In this document: positions 22,687 through 36,026 of the stretch, in pieces | Position numbering within the stretch: position 1 is the first letter of the stretch | Layout: each line of letters starts with the position of its first letter | Source: Rotaria macrura | Lineage: Eukaryota; Rotifera; Eurotatoria; Philodinida; Philodinidae | Direction: 5' to 3' | Length of the DNA: 64,000 nt | Assembly: GCA_900239685.1 (NCBI GenBank) | Contig: OENT01000068.1 | Coordinates: 1-64,000 of the forward strand | Notes under the pieces: model-generated | Told to the model about the DNA's origin: nothing | The model's input: only the letters and a program-made list of their open reading frames with translations | The model's database searches: none | Position numbers and translations under genes: made by a program

Positions 22687-24741
22687 AGAGTCTTTGTCTG
22701 GATAAAATTGTCAAAAAGTCTTTTGTCACAAAGAACAGAGTTTTTCTCTAATAGCTAAAGCAAAACGTTCTTGGTTCTCATCAAGTTCCAATGTATATTT
22801 GATCATTAAAAAATCTTACACATTTTGATTTCCGGGTGGAAACAAAAGCAGTAAGCACTACCTGAGTTTGAATGAGCATCAGTATGTTTATCGAAAGCTG
22901 TGACGAGATGGAAGGCATTAATAATCGTGATTGTGCAGTTTTACAGCTAATAAAGATCAAGATTTCTTTTCCGTATTCGATCACATAAGGACGTCAGTCG
23001 GATTACAAAAATTAAATGGTTTGGCTAAAATGAGAGGCATTCATTTCATATGTGTTTCACATGTTGCAAGGAAACTTGATATTCAGGTTGAATGAAATTA
23101 ACTTGAAGCTTAGTTTCTCAAGCCACAAATTCATTAATTAATAGTATTCTTAGATGAGACTCTTAAATCGGGCTATTTTTTTCTCTATTATTGAAAATAA
23201 TTGCATATCAAGTAAGCAATTTATGTGTGAAATTACTGAATAGATTGCGAACTAAGAAGTGACAAATTTGTTTTACAACTGCCAAAATTCATGCGCATTC
23301 CGGATCATTTTTAGTGAAAACAAAACATCTCTTGAACATTAAAGTCAGAATAGTGTCGGACAGTAAAATTTCACTAGTATGATTGCAACAAATGATGAAG
23401 TATTTTGAACGAAATCATGGATTATCCACCATGATATAAGATATTGATGGCTTTGTCGAGTTGATTGTTTAGACAGAAAGTATGCTCAATGATTAATAGG
23501 TCGTTCTTCGTCGGTTATTCACCCTGAATTGCCAACTTATGCAGTCATGTATGTAGTTCTTATTTCAATCGGCACGTGTAGTTGAAGTTTTCTTTGAACA
23601 TATTGTATAGATTAATTGTGTTGTTGATGGAAAACACGACTTTTCAACGCGGGCATTCAAATGCAGTCATGCATGAAACTAAATCATAGAAAAGATGCTA
23701 TCAATTGCTACATACGGCTTGACATTGCATAGTAATTATGTTACAGAGGTGTTCACAGGTTGACGTTTTTGCACCCTATTCTTCTTAGATCAGGTCAGAA
23801 TGCAAACAGAGTTACCGGACACTGAGAGCACCTCTACGACCTTATAATTTGCATACAAAGATTAAACAGGCGAAGAACTCTCGAGTGTTGAAACGTCGAT
23901 TTTTTCACACTTATGACTACTTAATTTATCGAATCTGTAAAAACAATAGCAATATATACACATGAATTATTGAAAGAATAAAAACTATATCACAAAATAG
24001 TTATTACCAATTATTATCATAAACAAAAAACAAGCACAAAGGAAATTCCAAATCAAGTACATATATATATAAATGATTGGAGCATCAAGAACATTCAACA
24101 AGGTTGATGATATAATGAATACATTATGAAATTCTGACATTTAAAATTTTTAGTGGATCTACGTAAATTAAAGCCTACTACTTTTGAAAATTCACCAACT
24201 TATTGAAAGTTGTTTCGTAAAAATCTTATCAATTGAGAGATTTCATTAAATTTAGTTTAACTGAAAATGGAAAATCTGATGGTCGGTAATTTGATACACC
24301 ACTCACAAGCAAAGCGAGAACATTGACTGCTGCACTAGAAAAATTAAACTACATCGGATACTCAGGTATGAAAATACTCCGTTCCTAAGAATAAAATATT
24401 TTGTATAAAGAATTTCTGATAGGCATACCAATAGATCGAAGAAATCACTGTGTGTCGCTGGTAATATCAATAGAAATAGTTCAAAATCAAAGATCTTAGT
24501 TAAAAGTCAGGAATATTCTATTTGGTCGATGTTTTTCGTTGTTGATTCTTCCGAAAGGAATATGAAACTCTGAGACCTACGTTTTCCACCTCACATTTTA
24601 TGGATGAACCAAAATCAGAAAATTAGAAAAAAATATTTCATTTTTTACTCGAAAATTCTCTCAGGCTGTAAATGAATCACTTAGTAACTTTGTTTGCTCG
24701 GCTATCACTATTACACCACTTAACATTTAGAATATACTGAT
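22687..24741. other. No gene recognised
   Basis: AT-rich spacer between the repeat and the ATP-grasp-like pseudogene. I see no supported feature. Confidence 0.5.
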
Positions 24742-26493
24742 TTATCTACAAAGAGAACCTATAAAAAGAACGCGATATCGATCAGATCTACTGTATTTGT
24801 AAATAAATATATTTTTAAAAGTTAAATTGCATTTTGCAAAAATGTTTTTTGCAATATTTTTCACAATTTGTGTTAATTTTTCCTTGTGTTGACACCTTGA
24901 CAACTCTATTTTTTCACCATTCTTATTCACTTTTACAAGATATTTCGGATGAACAAGTAAATTAAAATTTAAACTATCATTTTCTTGATAATCTTTTCCA
25001 CAATAGCTCAATCCACTAGACAAGGCATAAATATCATAATCATCTAATAAGTATAGACATATTTTTGTGTAAATGCGGAATAGTTCAATATTATTGAACT
25101 TGTTTTCCAATTCGTATAGTCAGCCAAGGATAAAATGATTTTTGTTTCATAATTGTGCATACCAAATATAATTAAAGACTCTGGTGAGGATCGTCCACCT
25201 CGACGAATATTCCAATCAAGCCGTTTATGATGACAATCTTTTGTGATGAATAAATCACCCGCATAAATTCCATTCATATAGTCAAACTCGAATGTTTCTA
25301 AATTCACCTTGCATGAATATGTTTGAAACACACGTTGCAAGTAATCATGCGAATCATTTAAATCATTAGGTGATGCTGATGTTCACTAAAATTGTAAAGT
25401 CACCTGCTCTCTCTATAGCTTGCATTCGTGGTATCACAAAGACTAATGGATGTTGGAAAAACTCTTCCTTCGAGAGCAAATCCAAACGCTGTGTAATCTG
25501 CATCAATATCACCCGAACGTTTTAGAGGATCAACAATTTCTTCGACGACTTCAAATTTCGGTAAATATTGACCAACAAATGTCATATGAAGATTGTTCCG
25601 TGAATACTCGATGCTTTTGACAACGCATAGATGACCATCCAGCGGCACCATTGGCATCTAATTTAACGAACGCTAAAACACCATATTGATCATGTAGATG
25701 ATTCATAGCTTGGATAATTTCTCGAGGGAACTTTTGAATATTTTCCATATTATTTTCATGATGAATCGAATCAAAATGTTTCATAGTTAGAAGATAGTCA
25801 TCATAATTATCAATTAATTTTTCATATGTTGACACGGCAACTAAAATAGGTAACGAATGAAAGCCTTTCGATTTCAAAAATAAATTATGCTGAGCTTTAT
25901 CATTATTTGGAAAGTCAGGTAATGTTGTTAAACTATCAGAATATGTCTGAAGTTCATGCCGATGAAATTCTGTCATTTCATATGGAAAAATAAATGAATG
26001 ACGAGCAGCTTTTGTTATGTCATTTCTATGTCTTTTTAGCATATAGACATGATATTCAGAATAGAATTCTGTTGATGATCTTTGTGCAAATAGTTCAAAT
26101 AGTTCAATGTATTTATTTCAGTCCTTTTGAAAAATATTCACTTGTTCATGTACATGACCATTAGAACCTTCATAGAGTATTTCAATACGTAATAATCATT
26201 GAAGATAGTCTATAATTGATTGTTTTAGTTTCAAATAAGTTTTCATTTCAACTTGATTCACTGGAGAATAAACAAGTATTCGTTCACCACAGCGAAAACC
26301 AGTTGATACATATGATGGGAAATTTGACTTTGTGGCAAATTCAAATTCTCCAAGAGGTCGAATGATGATAACCCCATGCAGCTGAAGCATCGACACTGAG
26401 TTCGGATAAGCTTTGATCATGAGATGTTGACTGAAAATCCTGATGTTGACGATTGGAAGAACATTGAACATGCTCACTAGGTGTTGTAGCCAT
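24742..26493 (-). pseudogene. Decayed ATP-grasp-like ligase gene
   Basis: Read from an ATG at 26493 downward, collinear coding blocks cover ~1.75 kb but change frame about three or four times and meet several stops, and no intron sites explain the breaks. Recognisable pieces: a pre-ATP-grasp-like N-terminal part (VSTGFRCGERILVYSPVNQ), a central strand with a Gly-rich nucleotide-loop look (FVKLDANGAAGWSS), an acidic ATP-grasp strand region (VVEEIVDPLKRSGDIDADY) and the metal/substrate-site region near the C-terminus (KRLDWNIRRGGRSSPESL). ATP-grasp enzymes join a carboxylate to an amine through an acyl-phosphate, as in peptide ligases. Protein-level blocks outside the breaks look intact, so inactivation is fairly recent. 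Such genes are often of bacterial or fungal origin in bdelloids, which is inference here. The substrate is unknown. Confidence 0.5.
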
Positions 26494-29400
26494 CGATGAC
26501 TATGAGGAAAAGCTAATAATCAATACAAGTGACTGTATTGAAGTAATTAAGAAAAGAAAACAGAATCATGTTGATCAATGGAGGACTCTTCAGTTCTACA
26601 AATACTTTTTGTCTATGTCTTTTACTTGCATGAAAATATGCTTTGAGTATAGTCGAGCCAAGCTATTGAGTGTTTGATGAGAGTCAATATATGTATAGTC
26701 TTCTCTATAAATTTTATATTAAACATACGTAAACAAGAGCATAGAATAGCTTACTTATGATATTCTAAAAATGTAGTTAGAGTACATTCCAGTATATTTT
26801 AGTTCTTTGCGTTGTGTGTAAGTAGGCATTACCAGGAAAATAGCTTATAAACCCATTAGCTGAATGTGTACTGTATGTCATTTAAAAGATAGATTGTCTA
26901 TTTGCGTTTTCCTCAAACATCTGTCGATGGTAGAGTCGAATGCAATATAATCCTGATTAAAAATAACTGGAAAATAATAAGAAGTAATCAACAGAAAAAA
27001 CAAATTAAAAGAGCATAAAGTTCGAAGTAACAATAACATGAGTCAAAAACAACGGTTCATCATGTCGAATCGCTCAATTCAAGTTCAATAGACAAAGAAC
27101 ATGGGAGAGTATCAACAAATTAGTACCATGAAAGTTTTATAAGAGAACAAAATTACTATAATTTGGTGCTATAGGAGGGATAGATTAGGCAAGATGTTAA
27201 TATTGAAACAAACGAGCAGATGGGCATTATACCAAACTTCGACCTCCCTAACTCTTCTTATCAGAATGGATGGATAATATTATAATGTATCTCTTTTTAT
27301 GGATTGTTTACCAGTAAGTAATCGATAATTTTTCGATCGCCTTTTTTTAGACTTGATGGATAATAATCATTAACGGTGAGTATTTTTCTTTTTCGATTAC
27401 TTCTAACAGATACATCATCCAATATTCTTACAATTATCTGTCTAATATTCACGCACGACAGTCTGTATAATATTATCAAATCATAAAACTTGTTCGTGGC
27501 TTAAAAACGACTTCAGAATTCAATTGACATAACTTTCAACTGTGTTATCATACACATGTTCTTCAGATGGTATGAACCTAACTTTCTGATAACATAACAT
27601 ACAATTCATGAACAATAGAATATATTTCGTCTGAATTTGAATATTTCAGCTTTTCTATAATAAACACACTAATTCAATGTTATCATTCGACTTTTCGATA
27701 TTAGTAATCGATTCTGATCGATAAAGATTGCATTGATGATCGGTTGGCTATGATACAAGTTATAACTATGTTAGCAGTCAATCGAGAGAACGGTTCACCT
27801 GTAGACCAATTATCATCATCATTGTATCATCGCTCGTTTTAATATTAATGATAGTAATGAAATAGTAAAAATCTATGCTGAATAAAACATAGGAAATGAT
27901 TTGTATCAACGTATTGGAAATTCGCCAATCACTGAAATCAAATGAGAAATGAATTTAGAGCGCCTGATTTTCGACTGAAGAATGAAACTTGCATTTGTTC
28001 TCTAGCCTGAATAGACCAGCAAGAAGCATTTCAAGTAAAATAAATGTCGTTACATATATTTAATCGAACACAGCCTGACTATTGTCTTAAATACCAGATC
28101 GAAGTCTCTGTTAGCTGAGAAGGCACTCTATGAAAAGTGTGTCTTCTGTTTTCAACTGTGAAACTTTGCCACGATAAAAAATACTATCCGACTACGATTA
28201 AAAGCTCACACGATATATCACCTTCGTCAATAGTCGCGCCGTGGTTTTGTGTTCATAATGATAGAGTTAGGTGCCCATGTGAGCATGATAGACTGGGAAT
28301 AACATCTTACTTTCATCTACACTCATGCAATCTCAGAACAAAAAAAAAGAAGAATTCTTAGTTCTTGAAAATCGACTAGGCAGTTACTACTGTGGCGACT
28401 ATCGTAATGAGATTTGAGATCTGTATGCTGGTCGTATCCGTCTCAGTAAACTTGAAAGAAAAGAGTTATATTTGTATTCGATTTTGAGACGTACATTCAT
28501 GTTTATTGCGAGACGGCGACACAAAAACATTTCGAAAGTAGATACAACATCGTCCATAGGTGTAAACAATCCAAATTTGAAATAATAAATGCAGTTTTCG
28601 AACTCGTGGAATGGTAAATCATCGGTGTACGACCAATGACTGTACACTACATTGAGCTACAGTTTGCTTTCGTAAGATGGATGGAAGTAACTCAGACCAT
28701 GTTTCATATTAATCATCGTAGAATGAAATAAATCAAATCAAGATCGATTACTGTTTAAAATTATTTTCAACCGAATTTCCATTCAACCTGTAGAAATGTC
28801 GATTGTAGCATTAAAAGATGATGATAGTCAAATTATTTTGCAATCATATAGTCTAACAACAAACGAAAAGTGAAGTGATCTATAACGGAATAAATTGCAA
28901 AGAAAACCGTAGGAAATAGAAAGGATAGTCCGTGTAACTAACATTCAAAATCCCGTTTCTAATAGCATATTTGCAATAAAATACAATCAACGTGCTCCAT
29001 TCTATAGTTTTAACATAATATCTTCAATTTCTACTAATGTTTAATAGTGACATATACAGTGATGAAACAATATTTTTCTATGGATCAATAATATGTGTAT
29101 ATCAACATACACAGTTTACTATTTTGTCAATTTAAATTATTTCTACTACTAAAATAATTACATCGATTTGTGAGTATAAGTTCGACTTAGACTTATTACT
29201 ACATGCGCTGATGACTTCAGAATAATATGCAGTTAAGATCTAAGTCTTTCTTCAAAAACGGTACTGTTTTATTTATCTAATTCATCTATGTAGATAAGTA
29301 ATTGTTCATGTTTTAGAAACAATTGTGTTAAGCGAATGATTGAACTGAAAGATTTTCTGAAGAATTACGCCAATACGAATAAAGAATGCTGATAGAAAAT

Positions 29401-30310
29401 TGCAATAAAATTTGAGCATAAAAATCATTATTTCCGTCAACAATTATTTGAGCTAGCATTGATTTTGAATTCTGGCTCGATATTTAACCTTTTTAATGCT
29501 TTTAATTATAGTATGCGATCGATTTTAAATGAATATAAATGATTTGTGAAAATAAACGTAACATGAAAAATAATTTATGTGCACGATGTTAGTAATCAAT
29601 CATAAAACAATGATTATTCATTACCGTGTAGATAAGACACGTACTTGTCTGTTACATAAGTCACTCAATCAAACAGAAACAATACGAGTAAGATGATTTA
29701 GATTTATCTCGTTCATCAAATAAATACTTGATTGGTCAACAGAATCATAGGTACAGATATGTGGCTATGATATAGATCACAATCTGCCTATTGCAATCGA
29801 AGGGCATATAATTTTTGAAATGATAATTTCGTTACGAACTCGAAACTTAAAAATAAACCGAATCAAAAATTGAGTATGCAATATTGTAAGTAGCGTCATT
29901 GTACATCTACGAATAGCAAAGTTTCATTCAAATCTAGTGCTATTGCACTGGTCTTAACTGCATAACTTCGATTATTCGTATAGACTAATTGAGATCATTA
30001 ATCAATACAACAAATCATAGTGCATATAATTAATTACTTTTTCACTATAGAAATCGTTTTAGTATACACGTATGTTGACTGTGCGTAATATTTTTAAAAC
30101 ATCGTTAAAATTTTTATTACATGTATACTATCATCATAATTTACATACATCTAGATATTGATGAAGCTGGATGAGAAATTAAACTGAAGCAATATTTTGG
30201 TACAAAATTAAAAATAAAAGGCAAAAAGAAACGACAACCGTAAAATTTATATGTAGAAAGAATACTACTGAATAATTTTCTTTGACATTTTTTTTTCTAC
30301 GTAAAAATGA
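26494..30310. other. No gene recognised
   Basis: About 3.8 kb. Open plus-strand text near 28420-28560 (with RLSKLERKELYLYS) looks weakly coding, but it is interrupted and unassignable. The rest is AT-rich spacer downstream of the receptor kinase gene. Confidence 0.45.
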
Positions 30311-33300
30311 TTATCTTTGCTGAAGTCCTGGTAGCACTGAAGAAGATGAACCTGATGCTTTACCAAGTAGAAATGTATGTATATCAGCAAATGATGGTCG
30401 ACATAAACAATCTCTTTGCCAACATTCACACATCATATCATAGATTTCTTTTGAACATAATTCTGGTTGTCGTAGATGAAAATCATCGATATTTTTAGAT
30501 GAGGGTGATAATTCTGTTTGTGTGAGATAAGCAAGTCGCTGTACAAGTTGCTCATTTGTTAATGTATGATAGGGACGTTGTCGTGCATAAGTAAATAACT
30601 CATAAATTGTTATGCCAAATGACCAAACATCTGATTTGAATGAAAATTTATTCAAAAATATGGATTCCCAAGCAGACCATCGTATTGCAATACGAGATTG
30701 AAGTTGTCCAATTCGTGCATAATCATTTACATATTCGGATTTTGCCATGGCAATATCTGTTAAATGTATTTGATGATCAACAGGTGAAATTAAACAGTTT
30801 CTTGCAGCTAAATCTCGATGAATGATTTGAAGCGATGATAAATATTTCATTCCGGATGCTATCTGACATGCTAATGATAGTAAAAAACCTGATGCCGAGC
30901 AGTTGTCTAATGGTATGGATTGTTGACGAAGATATTGATATAAATCCAGTGGATAATATTCGAATACAGCTACTGTTCGTTGTGAATTTACGATACCCAA
31001 TAGAGAACATACATTTGTATTATTCAAAATCGAAAGTAATTCAATTTCTTTCCAAAACAATGTTCTAAAAATTTGATATAAACAAAAAAAAGAGCATTCA
31101 ATAAATCAATTGAAACTATCCGGCGTTCGATTAATATTATTCATTCAAAACTATGCTCCTTTCTGATGTTTATTTTTAGATCAGTTTATGTGCACCGTTA
31201 CACGCATATCCTGTTCGATATGATAGAACAAAGATTAGAAATTTAGTAGCTGATAATTTGACTTATGTTAATATTTTCTTTGCTCATGATGATGACAATA
31301 ATAAGCAATGATTTCTTTTATTCGTACTAAAAGTTCAGAAGCCACTGATGTTTTCGATAATTAACCAAATTTAAATTGATTATAACACATTAAAAAAAAA
31401 TGACCATTTTACAAAGCTTACATCTGATAAATCATGTGATATTAGCAGGGTTTTTTCACGATATATAGTCACGCGATCTATTGCGAAAATTAACAAGTTA
31501 AACAGCGCTCATGTTCTTATAGAAATAATACTACGTACAATTCGCACATCGATATAAACTAATTATTTTGAAGCTTTTGATAATAAACAAAAGTTTAGGT
31601 TACATATCTTCACCACTTCAGAATCAGTCTAAAATTTTTCTAAATTATAGATTATATAATTTACTTTGCCGCGTACGGTTCTGAAAAATTTTACTCAATG
31701 ATATACACAAAAGAATTGACACAATTCGATTAATCTCATTGTCAAACGAGTTATCATTCTCGATGTATAAACATCTTACCCCAAGGATGAGAACAAGAAT
31801 CAACTAGAACCGGTACGATGTTGTTGATCATTCATTACTTACTTTCGTTTAACATCGACATTATCATTTAATGATTTAACAATTACATGTTGCTTTTCTA
31901 TCGTATTATCATCAGTAGTCGTTTGTATTTCAGCTAAATGTATATTTCCAAACAATCCATGGCCAATATGTTCGACAAGAATCAAGTCGTCACTTTTTAT
32001 ATCTTTGATTGACATGAACAGAGAATTCTCTATATTTATATTCATAGCAATCATTAAACTATTTCCACACGAAGCTTCGACTGGCGGAGATTCTTCTATT
32101 GGAGAAAATAAGATCGATGATTGTTGACATATTGGTACGTATTGCTGTTGATGAATACAACATTGTGGTGTTGGTTCTAATGTTGGATATGAATTCATTA
32201 TATTTGGATTGATGGTTAGTGCTCGTATCAAACGTGGACTAGACACATTGTGTGCAGGTGAAAATGTGGCATAGAAATTTACGTCGGGCATAGCATATTC
32301 ACGATCATCAACAGCACATTCAATGGGTAGATTTAAATCATGAAATTCACGTACTTGCAATGTTGGATACGCATAACATGATGAATTATTACATGGTTTT
32401 TCAGTTAATCTAAAAAATTTCATTGATGAGGAAAACGTCAAATCTTTTTTTTAGTAATTAACTATTACTTTTGAAATTTTAATTTTTTCTTTCGTTGAAG
32501 TAACCATAATAAGGCAACTAGTAAGAGCATACTCATTACTAATAGAACACCAATAAAAAAAGCTAACGATAATTCAATTGTAATAACTGGCGACGTCTTT
32601 GTAGTTGAATACATTGACATTGTTGTTTGTGGGATCTCTCGATAATGTTTACGAAAATTATTTTCAATGCTCAAAGATTTCCGAAGAAGTTTTTCTTTAA
32701 TTTCATTTGATTGTTCAATCTTTTCATTGTATATTTGAGAATCAAATGTTATTTCACTAATTAATAACCATTTCGAATCAAAATATAAATCTAGACGTAC
32801 AAATTTTGCAAGATGATTATTTAACTCAATCAATATTGGACGAGCTATTTCAAATATATCATCCCGATTATGTTGATAAATAATACTATTGGAATAAGAT
32901 TTTTCATCATCGATTTTCGAAAATGATATTATTGCAGTTTTAAATATGAGAATTTCTTTTGAAAATAAATTATTTGTATGTATAGTAACACGATTTATTT
33001 GACGGATGGAATCAAATTGAAATTTTATTGTTATATATGAAGCTGTTTCGTTCGACCAACCGATCCATGGTTGTTGACCATCAATAACTGATATTTCTTC
33101 TGAACCAGTTATGCCATCCGATAATTGTCCGAGACCATTAACTAGCATGTTTGTCGAAGGAATATATTTTCCATCGTAAGTATCATCACCGAATGAATTA
33201 ATATCAATACGTCCTTGTGGCATTGAGTATGATACAATGCCATCAGAAAATAAGCATCCATAACTAATTTGAAGATAAAACTAAACTAAATTCAAAGCTA

Positions 33301-35234
33301 CATTTGACACTTACACTTCGACACGCATGCATATACTACGTGCTTGTTTACTAACAGGATAAAATCGGATTCGTTTAGCAACAATAGGTGGATCTAAATG
33401 AAATAAAAACTTGCTATTTCAGATTCTACTGATACTGAGGTAAACAAGTGTTACTCATACATGGTATTGTATTCCGTCTGATCGAGTCAGTCTTTTACAG
33501 TTCTAGTAAGACATACACTAATATGACTAACTTGGTATGAGAACATTCAGATACCGATAGCTATAGCATGGTCGTTGTCGAACTCCTTAAACACTTAGAA
33601 TAGTAGAAAATCTCTTCTGATATTCTTTTAATGCATTTATGAAACAATAACCATTGCTAGCTTATTGCAGAAATAGATTGTTACTTGGTCATGATTGCGT
33701 AAATTAAACTTGTAATTAAGTAGTAGGAAATTTTTCATGCAGATTGAACCGATGGTCTCACCCTATGATGAGAAGAAAGCGTGAGAGATCAATGTTTAAC
33801 GTTATGAGATCGTGAAAATTGAAAAAAACACATGTCAACTTTAGTTCTGTGACAATTAATGAACGGAAAACTAATCAATTTAGTTACAAATATAGTTTCC
33901 CAATTCTATTACATACGAAATGTTTACTATGACCACTTTCTAGTATAGATGTTTTTTTAAGGATAGACGATTCCGGGAGATACATCATTAGTGATATTTA
34001 TAATTGTAATTTCAAAAGAATTTTTTTTATTCGTACGATAGTTTTCTGTGTTTTTCTGTTATTTGTTCGCTACTTCCCTCGCTTTATGTTTGCATTCAGT
34101 TTTTCTTAATTGAATACTATTATTATTCCGAGCGTTCATTTAACAAATATGTAGGCTTTTAGTGTGAATCCATTATATTCTCAGCATGCCTCAACTTACT
34201 ATTATGCTCTTTTTTTTTCATAGATCAGAAATATTTAACATTGATCATAACCGCAACTGTAACTACAGATCAGTTTAAGTTTTTCATGTTACTCGTAGGA
34301 TTAAAACTGAAAATCAATAAAGAAAAGTTTTATGTGTGTTACAATCTTAAAATGATGTTATTTGAAATTTTCATCAATAGTGTTCGACGCCTTTTTCATA
34401 AGCGACGAAATTATGGAGAGTGATGCTGCGTTCGTCTCGCTATTGAAGGAACGTTAATCATGAACACTTTTAAAGCATGTTCTGTGTGAGTGTAAGATCA
34501 AGAACTAGGGCAAAAAAATATGTGAGAAAATTTCGATCTAAACTTTTACATTTCTAAATTTTTGTTTCGGAAAAAATAATCAATGTATATGTACGTATGG
34601 AAGTGTCTATTGATTGTAACTTCAGTCTAGTACTTACTTAAATAACGAATTTCACCCATGTACGTGTTTTGATTAGCTCGTATCCATGTTGAATTATTAT
34701 TTTCATATTTTAATTTATATTCAATCCATGATGTTTCATCATTTTTCATACTATCCGATCGTACATACATTAAAATATAATAATCCGCATATTCTTTTCC
34801 TCGTCCATTATTAAAACGACCTTGTGTTTCAACTTGCGTTAAATAAGTTAAATTTCCAAAATCGATTTCTAACCATTCACTTGGTATTGATTTTATTGGA
34901 TTCAACGGACACCATGCACCCCCATACTGTTCCGTTCGAGCTCTGTATGTACAAAACAACTAGATACGATGAAGATTTTATATACGTATTCAATTGAATA
35001 ACTTACCGACTAGCTTTCGATCCAACAGTATTTGAATCGAAGCTACTCGATACTAATATGGCGGAATCAGGAATAGAACCTGATTGCATACCTAATGCTG
35101 CTTGACATGTCGATAATTTTTCTATGAAATAAAGTCAATTTAATAACTAAATCTTTTAATAATGTTAAATACTCACTTAATTCAAGAGAAGAAACTGTTT
35201 GAATGAATAAGAAAGTGTACAAGAATATTTTCAT
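30311..35234 (-). CDS. DDR: Discoidin-domain receptor tyrosine kinase, 890 aa
   Basis: Seven exons on the minus strand: 35234-35177, 35121-35007, 34942-34638, 33393-33315, 33263-32469, 32409-31843, 31064-30311; phases close exactly. Order: signal peptide (MKIFLYTFLFIQ); discoidin domain (~23-188; CQAALGMQSGSIPDS, GAWCPLNP, PPIVAKRIRFYPV, RVEVYGC); DS-like domain (~189-370; DGIVSYSMPQG, YDGKY, GLGQLSDG, WIGWSNE); juxtamembrane stalk; TM helix (~415-440) followed by RKKKLKF; a ~145-residue cytoplasmic linker; kinase (~588-880). DDRs bind collagen and signal through the kinase. Kinase marks present: GHGLFG loop, VIVK lysine, HRDLAARN, IRWSAWES, SDVWSFG. Odd: DFG reads DIA (~743-745), and the third tyrosine of the DDR activation-loop YxxxYY is Ala (YVNDYA). 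No NPxY-type docking motif was seen in the linker. The length matches vertebrate DDR1/2 (~855-915 aa). Confidence 0.93.
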
Positions 35235-35987
35235 AATTATTGATCTATCTTAAATTTTGCAAAACAAGTGAGATGATCAGAAATTAGTTAAAACAAGAAT
35301 GAATCATTTCTCGATTCATGAATATTCCATGTTATTACTAAAAACGACAATAATACATCATGACGACTTTTTGAACGAGAAACAAATAAGATGATTTTCA
35401 TTTATTTGTTTTTCTCATTTACATACGACCCTGAAAAGATGATTAGTAATATAGTGTGATAGAAAGTAATTTTTTTCAAAATTAACTAAAACGTTTGCAA
35501 ACAATGTGAACGTATTTGTATCATCAATAAATTAGATAAATAAGAGTGCATCCTATGTTCAACTTTTTTTCTTGATCGATGTTAGTGAAAAGGTTATACA
35601 TGAATAATATCTACATGCGATAATCCAACATCACTATTCAGCATATAGTCTCGATTGCTCTCGGGTATATATATATATATATGCGCTTCATTTTTCTCCT
35701 TTCATAAAGACTACTTTGTTCAAAGGAATTACTATTCAATCTTAAGCAATAAAACAGCGATTTTTTTAATAAGAAAGTATGTAAAAAAAAGAAAGAGAAA
35801 TTGATGTGCGCGAGTTTGCATTTATCAACCAGGATAATACCAGTCAACGTTATCGCAAAAATATACGCACAGACACACGCACACACAGAACATGCTTTAC
35901 GATTGAACTAGTAATATTGTTATTGATGTTTGGGCGCTTGTCAAGCGAAAGTCACGTCCACTTCAAAAAAAAAGTGCAAACGTGTTA

Positions 35988-35990
<3 letters not shown>

Positions 35991-36024
<34 letters not shown>
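35991..36024. repeat. AT microsatellite (~17 units)
   Basis: Uninterrupted AT dinucleotides, the longest such tract in the window. It lies ~760 bp upstream of the receptor kinase start codon. Confidence 0.9.

Positions 36025-36026
<2 letters not shown>

Noticed and set aside
28399-28647. Overlapping open frames on both strands
   Set aside because: Weakly coding in appearance but interrupted and not assignable to any family.
32444-32468. A 25-nt intron in the receptor kinase gene
   Set aside because: Too short; using the acceptor at 32410 gives a normal 59-nt intron and keeps phase.
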